Shown here in pieces: positions 55,493-64,000 of a stretch of 64,000 bases of DNA. A model generated the notes under the pieces. That model saw only the letters and a list, made by a program, of their open reading frames with translations, did no database searches and had not been told where the DNA came from. The stretch's first letter is position 1, and each line of letters begins with the position of its first letter. Made by a program: the position numbers and the translations under genes. The stretch comes from Rhipidocladum racemiflorum (taxonomy: Eukaryota > Streptophyta > Magnoliopsida > Poales > Poaceae): NCBI GenBank assembly GCA_036346355.1, contig CM070584.1, positions 51,419,097-51,483,096 on the forward strand, in the 5' to 3' direction.

Positions 55493-56450
55493 CCTCCCTG
55501 TCCAGTATGATCTCCAGGGTTGCCACCACCACCACTAGAAACAACATATGCTCATTGTCTTGGTAGATTTGCATTCCCTTTGCCACCGCTTTGATCGGCT
55601 CTAAGTCTACCACTTCCCTCCATATGTTGAAGAACAGATGCAAAAGAGCGACGGTCACCAGTTGTAGTCCCTTGCCAGAAAGAATAGCAGCCAATTTTAG
55701 GTTGAGGGGTCCTAGCCAACGGTATACCGTTGGAACGGTATACTTGAGTTTTATTAGTTTCAGTGATTGGTTTCATGAGTTTCAGTGTCTAGTTTTATGT
55801 TTCATCAGTTTAAGTGCTAAGTTTCATGAGTTTCAATGTAAAATTTTATGAGTTTCAGTGGTAGTATACTGTAGAATAGTATTTCTGTTTTAGGTTTCCA
55901 TGTACGGGAGAAAAGAGAGGAAAATCCACTCTTTGCCTTTGCGTGAAAACCAGTGGGCCCAACTTGTGATGACGATACAATTCGGTTTGAATCTTTTGAA
56001 TTTCGAAGATCCGCCTGAAAATCCGGCTTCCAAATAGGGCTTAATCTGTTTACAATTTTAGTCCGGCAAGCCTTTGCCAAAATATCCCCAAAAGTCACCG
56101 GAGGAGATGATCTCGGTGCCGGCGAAGGACCTTTCCATGGCCGCACCTTGGGTAGCATCTTTCTTCCTGTCAATTGGATGTAATTAGGAGCAAACTTGCG
56201 AGCTGATTACAGAAAATCTTGTTCAGCGTAACCGGCATCAATAGCATCCTGACGCAATTGTGACAGAGGAATTGAGTCATCAGAAAAAGCTTCAGTCTTC
56301 AGGCTGCAAATAGAATTCTGCAGCATTGCATCAGAATGAAGAACATCAAACCGAGAAGAAAAATCAGTAAAATGTTCAACCAGAGGATCTAGAATTCTAG
56401 ATCAATAAAGCTATTAGCCAGTAAATTGGCCACAGCAAACCCTCGAAAAA
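55493..56450 (-). pseudogene. LINE ORF1, upstream part
   Basis: Minus-strand coding can be followed from about 56410 (words such as DFSSRFDVLHSDAML) past one stop near 56204, into a long stretch with SPPVTFGDILAKA and FSRTWKPK. It breaks at the insertion 55704-55887 and then continues to the gypsy right LTR. The frame is the same on both sides of the insertion. Confidence 0.72.
55704..55887. mobile_element. 184-bp MULE-type MITE in LINE ORF1
   Basis: Flanked by perfect 9-bp direct repeats TTTTAGGTT (55695-55703 and 55888-55896), the duplication length of Mutator-like elements. The interior has GGTATACCGTTGGAACGGTATAC-type palindromic words and repeats of GTTTCATGAGTTTCAGTG. Ignoring insert and one duplication leaves the ORF1 frame continuous. 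Terminal inverted repeats are weak. Confidence 0.72.
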
Positions 56451-56479
56451 AACCACCAACTCAAAACCAAAAAGAAGAT

Positions 56480-57128
56480 TGTTGGATACCGAAAAGAAGA
56501 TGTTGGATAACTCAAGCCACCAACTTCTCAAGATTCATGTGGCACATTCCACAACCTCTTGATATTATCTCAATATAAAATGATGTCAAAAAGTCTCCGA
56601 AATAAACTACTCGGATACCCAGACTCATACTGATCATGTCCTGTAATTATCTGCGCATGCGCAAGGCCGTGGCAGCTTCGCCGGCTTCGAGAATGGAGAT
56701 GCCATGCACGTACGTCCGTACGCACCAACCGCTGCTCAATTATACGCACACAAGGGGGCGCTGAGACCGTGAGGGAGGCGATGGCACCATAGACCTCCAA
56801 GTGTCCAACCAACCGCTCGCAGTAGGTGGTTCCAACCGCGCGCACGGCATGCCCTCGACGCTTCCTCCCCTAGTATCTATGTACGTCGTCGTCGTCGCGC
56901 GCGCTCGTGTGGCGCGGTTGCCGCTGCCACGGGGGGCATGCCAGCCAGGTCCTCCCGGTGGCCACCGGCGCCAGCATGACAGCGCACAGTCGCCTCTCCT
57001 TGTTTCAGGTGTGCGTGGTATATATGCGCTCGCGCGGCGCGTCAGATGAAGGAGCTAGCTGCGGCTTGGCATCTTTCCATTAGTAACCCAGCTTGTACGG
57101 AGTGAACTAACTGATCAGCGAGTCGGCT
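56480..57128 (+). promoter_or_regulatory. Upstream region of DUF241 gene 1
   Basis: AT-rich at the left, GC-rich from about 56640. GTATATATGC at 57018-57027, about 105 bp before the ATG, is a good TATA box candidate. No other gene is supported here. Confidence 0.5.
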
Positions 57129-57884
57129 ATGGAGGTGTACTGCGCCGAGCAGCTGCTCTGCAGGCTAAGGCAGCACGTCGCTTCCTCGTCCTCGTCGACG
57201 GCGGCGATGGCCGGCGCTTTGGAAGGCGTGGCCCGCGTGTACGAGCACGTGGGGTCGCTCGTGCGCTCTGCTCGCGCCGAGCAAGTGGAGGAAGAGCTGG
57301 AGGAGTCCGTCGCGCTGCTCGACTCGTGCGCCGCGGCGCGGGACGGCCTGCGCGCGATGCGCGCGTGCGTGCTTGACCTCGAGGCGGCCGTCCGGCGGGG
57401 AGACAGCGCCGGCGGCCAGCGCGCGGCGCGTGCGTACGCGCTCCTGGGCAGGAAGGCACGCGCGGACGTCAAGGAGCAGCAGCGCCGGCACCTCAGCTCG
57501 AGGCACGGACGTCAAGCGCCCGACGACGACGGGCACTCGCTGCAGGAGGCAAGGCGGGTCACCGTGGCGGTGCTCGAGCGCGTCGTGGCCGCGCTGTCGC
57601 CGAGGATCCCCGTGGCCGGGCCGAGGGCAGCCAGCAAATGGTTGACGTGCGTGGCGAGGGCGTTCAGGAAGACGACCCGAGTGGCGTGCGAGCATGCCGA
57701 GGAAATCACAGCCACCTTGTGTCCCTCGTCCAAAGATTTGCACGACGACGAGACGGCGACGCGAGCACAGAAGGAGCTGAGAGCGTTGGGAGACACGATC
57801 CAGCGTCTGGAGGACGGGTTGGAGCTGCTGTTCAGGCGATTGGTGCAATGCAGGATGGTCTTGCTCAACATGTGCAGCTTATAG
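57129..57884 (+). CDS. DUF241-family protein, GC-rich divergent member
   Basis: A 251-residue single-exon frame. It shares the family's helical layout with its neighbours: a long N-terminal helix region, ESVALLDSCAAARDGLRAMR (equivalent to LDLCNAMQE), then RRGD, a basic KARADVKEQQRR segment, WLTCVARAFRKTTR, and the C-terminal LEDGLELLFRRLVQCRMVLLNMCS. It lacks the N-terminal SLPSxPHP motif of the other three. GC content is far higher than in the next three genes. DUF241 proteins are plant-specific and mostly uncharacterised; the stress or development role is not known. Confidence 0.85.
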   Translation: MEVYCAEQLLCRLRQHVASSSSSTAAMAGALEGVARVYEHVGSLVRSARAEQVEEELEESVALLDSCAAARDGLRAMRACVLDLEAAVRRGDSAGGQRAARAYALLGRKARADVKEQQRRHLSSRHGRQAPDDDGHSLQEARRVTVAVLERVVAALSPRIPVAGPRAASKWLTCVARAFRKTTRVACEHAEEITATLCPSSKDLHDDETATRAQKELRALGDTIQRLEDGLELLFRRLVQCRMVLLNMCSL

Positions 57885-58525
57885 GCGCTGCTGCTGTTGC
57901 ACTGCACCTGGACCGGACTAGTAGCCAGTGTGTGTTTGATCAGAGCTTGAATAGAGCAGATGTGTGTACAGTGGATAGGACAGAGAGATGATCGTGTATG
58001 CTAAAATTTTGACATTTGTCTATGAAGAATAAAATAGCACTAGGAAAGAAGTTTTGAGTAATTGGTGCTTATCTTGGATTGATGATGTATCTCCCCGATG
58101 GATCGTACTAGCAATAGAAAAGGAAAAGGCTCGAAATTCTGGTATGTCATATGCTATTGAAGACTGAAGAGTGAACATAATCTCCTCTTTCATAAGCTTT
58201 CATGTTTCTTCTCTCTATTTCATGAACAGAGACAAGCCATTCTCCAGAGATGCGCTTGTAGGCTCAGTTGCTTCTTTTCTCTTTCACAAACAAAGTGTGC
58301 TGCACGTAGTTCGCTGATCATGGAAGTAGAATCAAATTGGGAGTTGCAGCTTCCCATAATCTCCTTGTCCTTTGATGTCCCATAGAGATTTTCAGACTAT
58401 CTGCCATCATTTACAGTACAAGAAATCCCCGATGAGCCCGCTTACATGGAGCAACTCTGCAGACAAATGCAAATCACCAGACATGTATACACTTCTGTGT
58501 CTTGATTTGTAAGAGCAACTGCATC
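57885..58525. other. Spacer downstream of DUF241 gene 1
   Basis: Probably includes the 3' untranslated region; an AATAAA lies at 58028-58033. Nothing else recognisable. Confidence 0.4.
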
Positions 58526-58542
58526 AACGAGGGGTGAACCTT

Positions 58543-58838
58543 TTTTTTCTTTCAAGGCAGCCAAGGCCAAGATTAACTTATTAGGGAAGGAAGACAAAGT
58601 TAAGAGTTACAAGACGGCGCAGGAGACTGCACCTAAGCCGAGTTGAAGGAGAAAAAAATAGAAGATAAAGCAAGGAAGAAGGCTGGAAACTTTAGATTTG
58701 CCGATGCAGAGGCTTCTTAAACTGTGATGCTCCGAGATTATCCAGGTTGCTGCTTCATCTTTGACTGATTGAAGAATCTATTCGTCAGTTGCCCATTTCC
58801 TTTGAAAAATTCTGTTGTTCCGCTCTTTCCACCTAATG
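58543..58838 (-). mobile_element. 5'-truncated LINE copy with 17-bp TSD
   Basis: A 296-bp insertion flanked by perfect 17-bp direct repeats AACGAGGGGTGAACCTT (58526-58542 and 58839-58855). A T-run at its left edge is a short poly(A) tail on the minus strand. The 5' part reads RWKERNNRIFQRKWATDE on the minus strand, the conserved C-terminal tail of plant L1-type ORF2. Truncation, tail and long duplication are the three signs of target-primed reverse transcription. Confidence 0.9.
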
Positions 58839-58855
58839 AACGAGGGGTGAACCTT

Positions 58856-59384
58856 CAATGTCGCCTAATGAATGGTATGATTTCAGATGGTCATTTGATC
58901 AGACACGACTGTACCACGCATTTTAGCAGGTGAATATAAACGGTGGGCCCTGCTTCAGATTGCTGAAACATGCCTCGACACTGATGGACCTTCCATGTAT
59001 TTCTGCTGTTCTGTTTGTTTCGGGGTCCTGGTCATCCATCTGAACCAAACAATGCATCAAGCACTTGCGCGTGCGGTTTCCTTTGCTGGCAATGCATCCA
59101 ACATGACAACCTAGCTATGTTAGTTAGCAATGTGTTGACTTAGACAAGTGAAGGGCATCGACTTGTCTGTGGCTGCAGTGGCCACGCAATCAAGAGCAGA
59201 TGGGAGGCTACTGATGGAGATTCCTGCTGTCTGTCCATTTTGCTAGCTCACTCCATCTTCCCAGCCTCCTGATTATAAGTAGGGAGAGTTGGAGCATCAA
59301 CACCATCAAGTCACCATTTGCTCCCCTTGCCTATTTCATCTTCCATACCAACACTGGAAGAAAGCACCAAATTTCCTTCCAAAC
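58856..59384 (+). promoter_or_regulatory. Upstream region and leader of DUF241 gene 2
   Basis: TTATAAGTAG at 59272-59281 is a likely TATA box about 110 bp before the ATG. No gene is supported in the rest. Confidence 0.5.
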
Positions 59385-60092
59385 ATGGCTGGCCACAAAC
59401 GATCGACAAGTTTGCCGTCTAAGCCTCACCCCAGCGAGATCAAGGTTGAAGAAGAGCTCCACGACATAAATTCAGTCATTTCCTCGCCATCTGCCACAAT
59501 TGGAATGGTATGCGAAGGTCTGAGGAGGCTTGGAGACGTCTACAGCTGCATCGATGAGATCATATGCTTGCATAGAAACCAAGTACATGGGAAGAGGCTG
59601 GAGGTAGAAATGGAGAGGTCTCTTGAGGTACTGGATCTCTGCAATGCCATGCAAGAAAGATTCACTGACCTGAAGATGACCATCCAGGGGCTGCAGATGG
59701 CCCTCAATAGAGGAGACCACGCAGTTGTTAGAGTTAAGGTTCAATCTTACATTCGTTTGGTGAAGAAGGCTAAGCATCACCTGAAGAAGTCTGGCAACAA
59801 GTCTGCCTCGAATGAGGATGGAAGGCTTGTCAGTTTATTGACAACAGCAAGAGGGATTACGGTTTCGGTTGTCAAATCTGCACTGGAGCTCTTGTTGAAG
59901 CAAATGGCCACCTGCAATGCAAGCAAGTGGTCTCTTATCTCCAGATCATTCCAGAAGAAAAAATTTTCATGCAAGGAAGTACAATTGCAGGCATTAGAGT
60001 TGGGCATTGTAGGGATAGAGAGAGGAATCGAGAACCTGTTCAGAAGATCGATCCAAACCAGGGTGTCCCTTCTGAACACTCTTAACTCGTAG
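59385..60092 (+). CDS. DUF241-family protein, gene 2
   Basis: A 235-residue single-exon protein. An in-frame ATG at 59289 would add 32 residues, but it lies only about 10 bp after the TATA box. The 59385 start gives MAGHKRSTSLPSKPHP, the family's usual N-terminus. Conserved blocks: ISSPSATIGMVCEGLRRLGD, LDLCNAMQERFTDLKMTIQ, RGDHAVVRVKVQSYIRLVKK, WSLISRSFQKKKFSC, and the end IENLFRRSIQTRVSLLNTLN. It closely resembles genes 3 and 4. Function of the family is unknown; some relatives are annotated BPS1-like. Confidence 0.9.
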   Translation: MAGHKRSTSLPSKPHPSEIKVEEELHDINSVISSPSATIGMVCEGLRRLGDVYSCIDEIICLHRNQVHGKRLEVEMERSLEVLDLCNAMQERFTDLKMTIQGLQMALNRGDHAVVRVKVQSYIRLVKKAKHHLKKSGNKSASNEDGRLVSLLTTARGITVSVVKSALELLLKQMATCNASKWSLISRSFQKKKFSCKEVQLQALELGIVGIERGIENLFRRSIQTRVSLLNTLNS

Positions 60093-60346
60093 ATGCTCTA
60101 CTGGTGCACCGCGATTGGCATCCAACTTTTAGAGGACCTGTCAATCACCACAAAATTCTGTACATGATAATATGTATACAGCTTTAAATGTATAGCAAGA
60201 TATATACAATTCAAAAGGCATAGTTCGCTTCCTTGCAAAAAGAACTTTCATAGTTTTTTTAACCTGTAGTTTTTCCTTCACATTTGCTCCCAAATGGTAT
60301 GATGGACTCCATGCTCGCCCATTTGAATAAGAAATGGCATGCTATC
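60093..60346. other. 3' flank of DUF241 gene 2
   Basis: Probable 3' untranslated region. Nothing else recognisable. Confidence 0.4.
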
Positions 60347-60905
60347 TGTTAGGACCACTTGTTAGGGTTTTGAACCCAGCGTTCTCATGCCACTTGTTAG
60401 GGTTTGCACGGCAAAACGGGATAGAAGATCTAATGCGAAAAAACCTCACTAAGGAGGAAAAAACCACGGGAGATAAACCACTAATGTTGTTCAAGATTAC
60501 ATGTATATGGAGGTGGCTTATTTAGCTAAAAGAGTTTGAGTTGTAGATATTTTGGACTCCTATAAAGTCACAAAGACTTTTATCCTAACAGCGATTGATT
60601 GTTTTTGGTGTTGATTCCAAATTCTGAATAAGGAGGCCGTGTCTGGCGGAGCGTAGCGGAGGCCCGTCGTCGGGAGGTTTGGGCTAGAGTAGGACCCGCC
60701 GCTATATATACCCTCTTGTATGCCGCAGAAAATATATAAGAGATTGTAATCCCCTGCGTTTTGCAACACTCAAGAAAATAATGATATTTTGCCGGCCGGC
60801 GCCCGTGGTTTTTTCCCCGCAAGGATTTTCCACGTTAAATCTGTGTCTCTTATTCCTCTTTTCGTTTTGATCTACTTCTTGCTTTTGTGCCTGTCGATTC
60901 TAACA
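60347..60905 (+). mobile_element. Copia-type solo LTR relic (Tork-like)
   Basis: Runs from TGTTAGGACC to GATTCTAACA. It contains CTATATATACC at about 60702-60712 and AAATATATAAGAG further on, then the GTGGTTTTTTCCCCGCAAGG...TTCCACGTTAAATCTGTGT end that is typical of Tork-type copia LTRs (known from Tnt1-like elements). The CCACTTGTTAGGGTTT word is duplicated at its left edge (60354 and 60390), so the exact start is uncertain. No target-site duplication was found and no second LTR. Confidence 0.62.
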
Positions 60906-61679
60906 TTTGGCACTTTCTTCCATGCCTACAGAGTACATACTAAAACTAATAAATTTTTTTGCCAGATAGTACCTGCTGTCGTCAGGATTCAAATCAACTC
61001 ACCTAACTACCTTTTTGCTGTATACTCCAGTTGCTATACTTTCCTACTGATTTAATTTGACATGATTATCTCAGACAGCTAGCTTAAACCTGATATTGAA
61101 AAGGTAAATTATGCTGTTTGTTGAGTCAAGAGTCAAGACTGCGTGCACTTACGTGGTTGTCCTTGCTTTGGATCGATGAAACCCGCCAGCGATGCTGCAC
61201 GAGTGGCAGAACTCGTCCTAATTTTGACTTTCTAGAGGAGAACCAGACTAATTATTCCTCTCATCAACACCAAAGTTACAACGCATTTCCTTCTTCTTTC
61301 ATGATCGCGTATCTAGGTCTGAAATTAAACTAAACACCCGTGCAGAGAGATATCACCAGTAACTGAGACATGACAGGCACATAAACTCACTCATTAACGT
61401 TTGTTGCACTGACCAAAAACAGATGAGCAATGACTTGTCTGGACTTGGGTGGCTATGTTTCAGCAGATCACTTTATACAACAATTCAGATCATATGGAGG
61501 TTAGTGGACGAGATTCTTGCTGTCGACTGCTCTGTTCATGCCATCGCTTCTGCCTCTCCGCCATAAATACAGGGAGAGAAACCACGGGTTGAGCACCAGC
61601 AAAACTGCAGCTTGTCTTGCCTACTCTTCTCTCCCATTTCCATACAGAAGAAAATAGCATCAAAGCCTCAATTCCAAGC
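60906..61679 (+). promoter_or_regulatory. Spacer and upstream region of DUF241 gene 3
   Basis: CATAAATACAG at 61563-61573 is a likely TATA box about 115 bp before the ATG. No gene is supported in the rest. Confidence 0.5.
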
Positions 61680-62393
61680 ATGGCTTGCCATCTAAGATCC
61701 GCAAGCCTGCCTTCTAGCCCTCGCTCAGATGAAACCAAAGTGGAGGAGCAGCTCCAGAGCCTAAACTCAGCCATCTCTTCATCCTCAGCAACCATTGGCA
61801 CAATGTGTGATGGTTTGAGGAGCCTTGGAGGCATCTACAACTGCATCGAAGAGATGATGTGCACACCCAGCAACCAAGCTAGCCTTTGCCAGACCCTGCA
61901 AAGGAAGGCAGTGGAGGAAGAGCTTGAACGGTCACTCGTCTCGCTTGACCTCTGCAATGCCATGCAGGAGAGCTTCATGGAGTTGAAGATGAGTACCCAA
62001 GAGCTTCTGTTGGCTCTCAGAAGAGGAGAAGATGCGTCTGCTCAAGTCAGGGCATACATCAGGCTAGCCAAGAAGGCGCAAAAACAATTCAAGAAGATCA
62101 GTAAAAAGACTACTTCCGACAGGAAGGATTGCAGGGTAGTGAAGCTATTGGCAGACACGAGAGGGATCACTGTTTTACTGTTCGAATCCACATCCCGCCT
62201 CCTGTCGAAGCAAATTGAGATTCCCAAGTGGTCTCTTGTCTCCAAAACATTCCAGAAGAGCAAAGTAGAGTGTGAGGAGGAGCAATTGCAGGCATTAGAG
62301 TGCAGTATCAGAGATCTTGAGAGTGGAGCGGGACTTCTGTTCAGGAGATTGATCCAGAGCAGAGTTTCTCTTCTGAACACTCTTAGCTCATAG
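61680..62393 (+). CDS. DUF241-family protein, gene 3
   Basis: A 237-residue single-exon protein. Start at 61680 (MACHLRSASLPSSPRSDET) is chosen over the in-frame ATG at 61617 because it matches genes 2 and 4 and suits the TATA spacing. Blocks: SSATIGTMCDGLRSLGGIYN, LVSLDLCNAMQESFMELKMS, RRGEDASAQVRAYIRLAKKA, KWSLVSKTFQKSKVECEEEQ, and the end LESGAGLLFRRLIQSRVSLL. Basic lysine-rich middle. Intact and probably expressed; function not known. Confidence 0.92.
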   Translation: MACHLRSASLPSSPRSDETKVEEQLQSLNSAISSSSATIGTMCDGLRSLGGIYNCIEEMMCTPSNQASLCQTLQRKAVEEELERSLVSLDLCNAMQESFMELKMSTQELLLALRRGEDASAQVRAYIRLAKKAQKQFKKISKKTTSDRKDCRVVKLLADTRGITVLLFESTSRLLSKQIEIPKWSLVSKTFQKSKVECEEEQLQALECSIRDLESGAGLLFRRLIQSRVSLLNTLSS

Positions 62394-63316
62394 ACACCTG
62401 AGCTCTCATTCCTTGTGATTGGCATCCACCTTCTGAAGGATTGGTCAAGCATCACAAAATTTTTGTAATATGTATACTTGTGGATATGTATAGAAAGTTC
62501 ACTGAATTGAAAAAGAATGTTTTTGCCAATTCCATGTTGCGAATATCCTGACTAAATGACTTTGCTTCTCATAGCTGAAAAAAGTTAGTGCTTGGTGAAT
62601 ATCATCATTTGCGGGCAACAGAACAGAAACCTTTAATTTTGAGCACTCCAGCCCAAGTAATTTTTGCTTTCTACATTATTGATGCTAAAGAAATGATGTC
62701 ACCATAAGATGATCACTTATGAGCCTCAGGGAACTAGTTCTTTTTGCAAAGGTCATGTTACTCACATGTGCGCTCAACCGCACGATCCTTGTGGAATGGA
62801 TCTTGCTCTACGCAGCTGAAACATGCCAGCTCCAAGCCGTGAGCTATATAACCTTGTGATTGGCGTTATCACTACAGAGGAAAAACCTACTTATGCCAAT
62901 GACTAACAAGAATCAATTAATGCCACCAATAATACTCAATTAACAGCCCGTTAAGGAACCTTTCTTGCACTTAATTCACGATCCATCACGATGCTAGGAA
63001 CAAATGCAGATTCTTGCTACCAATAATTGGAACATGACAGAGTGTCAAGCTCATTTTGGAGGTGTCTGGTGGTCTAAAAGAAACATACATCACGTGTAAA
63101 ACCTTGATATTGTGGCAATTATGCAGCATTGCCATGAAACTTTAACAGACAGCATCTGGGAGATGATATGGCATGATTCTTTTTGTCTACCATTCAAAAG
63201 ATGCTGTCTCAGTTGCTTCCAGTGTATAAATAAGCCTAGATGGAGGGGCAGACACATCAAACCAAACTTTCTTCTTTCTTCCTCGTCTCCTCAATCTCAA
63301 ACACTCCAATACAAAC
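62394..63316 (+). promoter_or_regulatory. Spacer and upstream region of DUF241 gene 4
   Basis: TGTATAAATAAGCC at 63221-63234 is a likely TATA box about 90 bp before the ATG. Nothing else recognisable. Confidence 0.5.
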
Positions 63317-64000
63317 ATGGCTTGCCATCTAAGATCAGTAAGCTTGCCATCTAAGAGGCACCCCAATGAGACTGAAGTCGAAGATGAGCTGCACAGCCTA
63401 GAGGCAAGCATCTCTTCACCCTCTGCAACCATCGAGGCGATGTGCGATTGTTTGAGGAGGCTTGGAGATGTCTACAGCCACATTGAGGAGATCATCCACT
63501 TGCCCAGCAACCAAGTTTGCTCCGAGCAGCAAAGGAAAATGTTGGATGGAGAAATGGAAAGCTCTCTCAAGCTCATCGATCTCTGCAGTGCCATGCAAGA
63601 GAACTTCGCCGAGCTGAAGACTATAATCCAAGACCTGCAAGCGATTTCCAGAAGAGGAGACGATGCAAGCATTCCGGCCAAGATCCAGTCTTACGCCCGC
63701 TTGGCCAAGAAGGCGCAAAACCAATTCAAGAAGATTAGCAATATGACTACTTCTTGCAAGGAGGATTGCAAGCTGGTCAGGCTATTGATCAAGGCCAGAA
63801 TGAACGCCGCTTCTCTACTCGAGTCCACCTTGTGTCTCCTGTCGAAACAAGTAGTGATGCCCAAGAGATCTCTTGTCTCTAAGGCATTCCGAAAGGCAAG
63901 AGTAATTGTTTGCGAGAAGGAGCAGTTGCAGGCATTAGAGTGCACCATTGGAGACCTTGAGAAGGGAGCAGAACTTCTGTTCAGGAGAATGATCCAGAGC
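63317..64000 (+). CDS. DUF241-family protein, gene 4 (cut by the window edge)
   Basis: Open from the ATG at 63317 to the last base, 228 codons with no stop. It starts MACHLRSVSLPSKRHPNETE, shows SPSATIEAMCDCLRRLGDVY, LIDLCSAMQENFAELKTIIQ and PKRSLVSKAFRKARVIVCEK, and reaches LEKGAELLFRRMIQS at the edge. By comparison with gene 3 only about 8-10 residues are missing. Closest to genes 2 and 3, so it is a recent tandem copy. Confidence 0.92.
   Translation, partial: MACHLRSVSLPSKRHPNETEVEDELHSLEASISSPSATIEAMCDCLRRLGDVYSHIEEIIHLPSNQVCSEQQRKMLDGEMESSLKLIDLCSAMQENFAELKTIIQDLQAISRRGDDASIPAKIQSYARLAKKAQNQFKKISNMTTSCKEDCKLVRLLIKARMNAASLLESTLCLLSKQVVMPKRSLVSKAFRKARVIVCEKEQLQALECTIGDLEKGAELLFRRMIQS

Larger units (their letters stand above)
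42985..56470 (-). mobile_element. Large L1-type LINE, broken and interrupted
   Basis: Reads right to left. ORF1 pieces lie at about 56450-55493 and 48339-46628; ORF2 pieces (endonuclease, reverse transcriptase, C-terminal zinc finger) lie at 46414-43051. The two ORF1 halves are separated by a gypsy element with a CATAG duplication, and ORF1 also holds a 184-bp insertion. Without insertions the LINE is about 6.2 kb, a normal full length. Many stops and frameshifts show that it is dead. Both outer boundaries are approximate. Confidence 0.85.

Noticed and set aside
57165..57848. 227-residue minus-strand frame over DUF241 gene 1
   Set aside because: Antisense shadow of a GC-rich coding exon; the plus-strand frame has clear family blocks.
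59289..59384. N-terminal extension of DUF241 gene 2 from an upstream in-frame ATG
   Set aside because: It lies too close to the TATA box and is absent in the paralogues, which start at the position equivalent to 59385.

Overview
This window is nuclear DNA from a flowering plant, almost certainly a grass (Poaceae). The evidence is the spliced plant genes (SAUR, DUF630/DUF632, DUF241), the GC-rich 5' exons, the dense small DNA transposons, and nested LTR retrotransposons primed by initiator tRNA-Met. No bacterial, CRISPR, rRNA or tRNA gene was seen. Genes fill about a tenth of the window; transposons and their relics fill most of the rest.

Layout. 0.7-1.1 kb: a SAUR auxin-response gene (minus strand). 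1.74-12.72 kb: a full-length but frameshifted Ty3/gypsy chromovirus (minus strand, Tekay-like, 2.6-kb LTRs, target-site duplication CGTCA). 12.7-21.2 kb: non-coding DNA with two hAT-type elements, a 1.5-kb GAAACTT-rich array and a self-nested MITE. 21.37-25.74 kb: a decayed copia element with gag relics and the end of RNase H but no visible integrase or reverse transcriptase. 26.1-27.9 kb: an element with long inverted ends. 28.8-29.5 kb: a long imperfect palindrome. 31.3-33.4 kb: a MITE cluster in which a solo LTR split one MITE.

34.13-39.41 kb: a four-exon gene (plus strand, 803 codons) for a DUF630/DUF632 protein of the NRG2-like family, with a TRIM retrotransposon in intron 3 and a tandem duplication in intron 2. 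42.3-42.8 kb: another hAT-type element. About 43.0-56.5 kb: a large, broken L1-type LINE (minus strand) split by a Reina-like chromovirus (48.35-55.49 kb, duplication CATAG). That element is itself split by a 1.73-kb TG...CA insertion (duplication AGTAT). The LINE ORF1 also carries a 184-bp insertion with a 9-bp duplication.

57.1-64.0 kb: a tandem cluster of four single-exon DUF241 genes on the plus strand; the fourth runs off the window. A 5'-truncated LINE copy with a 17-bp target-site duplication and a copia-type LTR relic lie between cluster members.

How it fits together: three gene islands (SAUR, NRG2-like, DUF241 cluster) are separated by nested transposon blocks. The order of many insertions can be read from their target-site duplications. 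I found no clear novel gene system. The most interesting signals are structural: the layered nests, the self-nested MITE, the long palindrome, the GAAACTT array that flips orientation, and clustered pockets of difference between otherwise near-identical LTRs.
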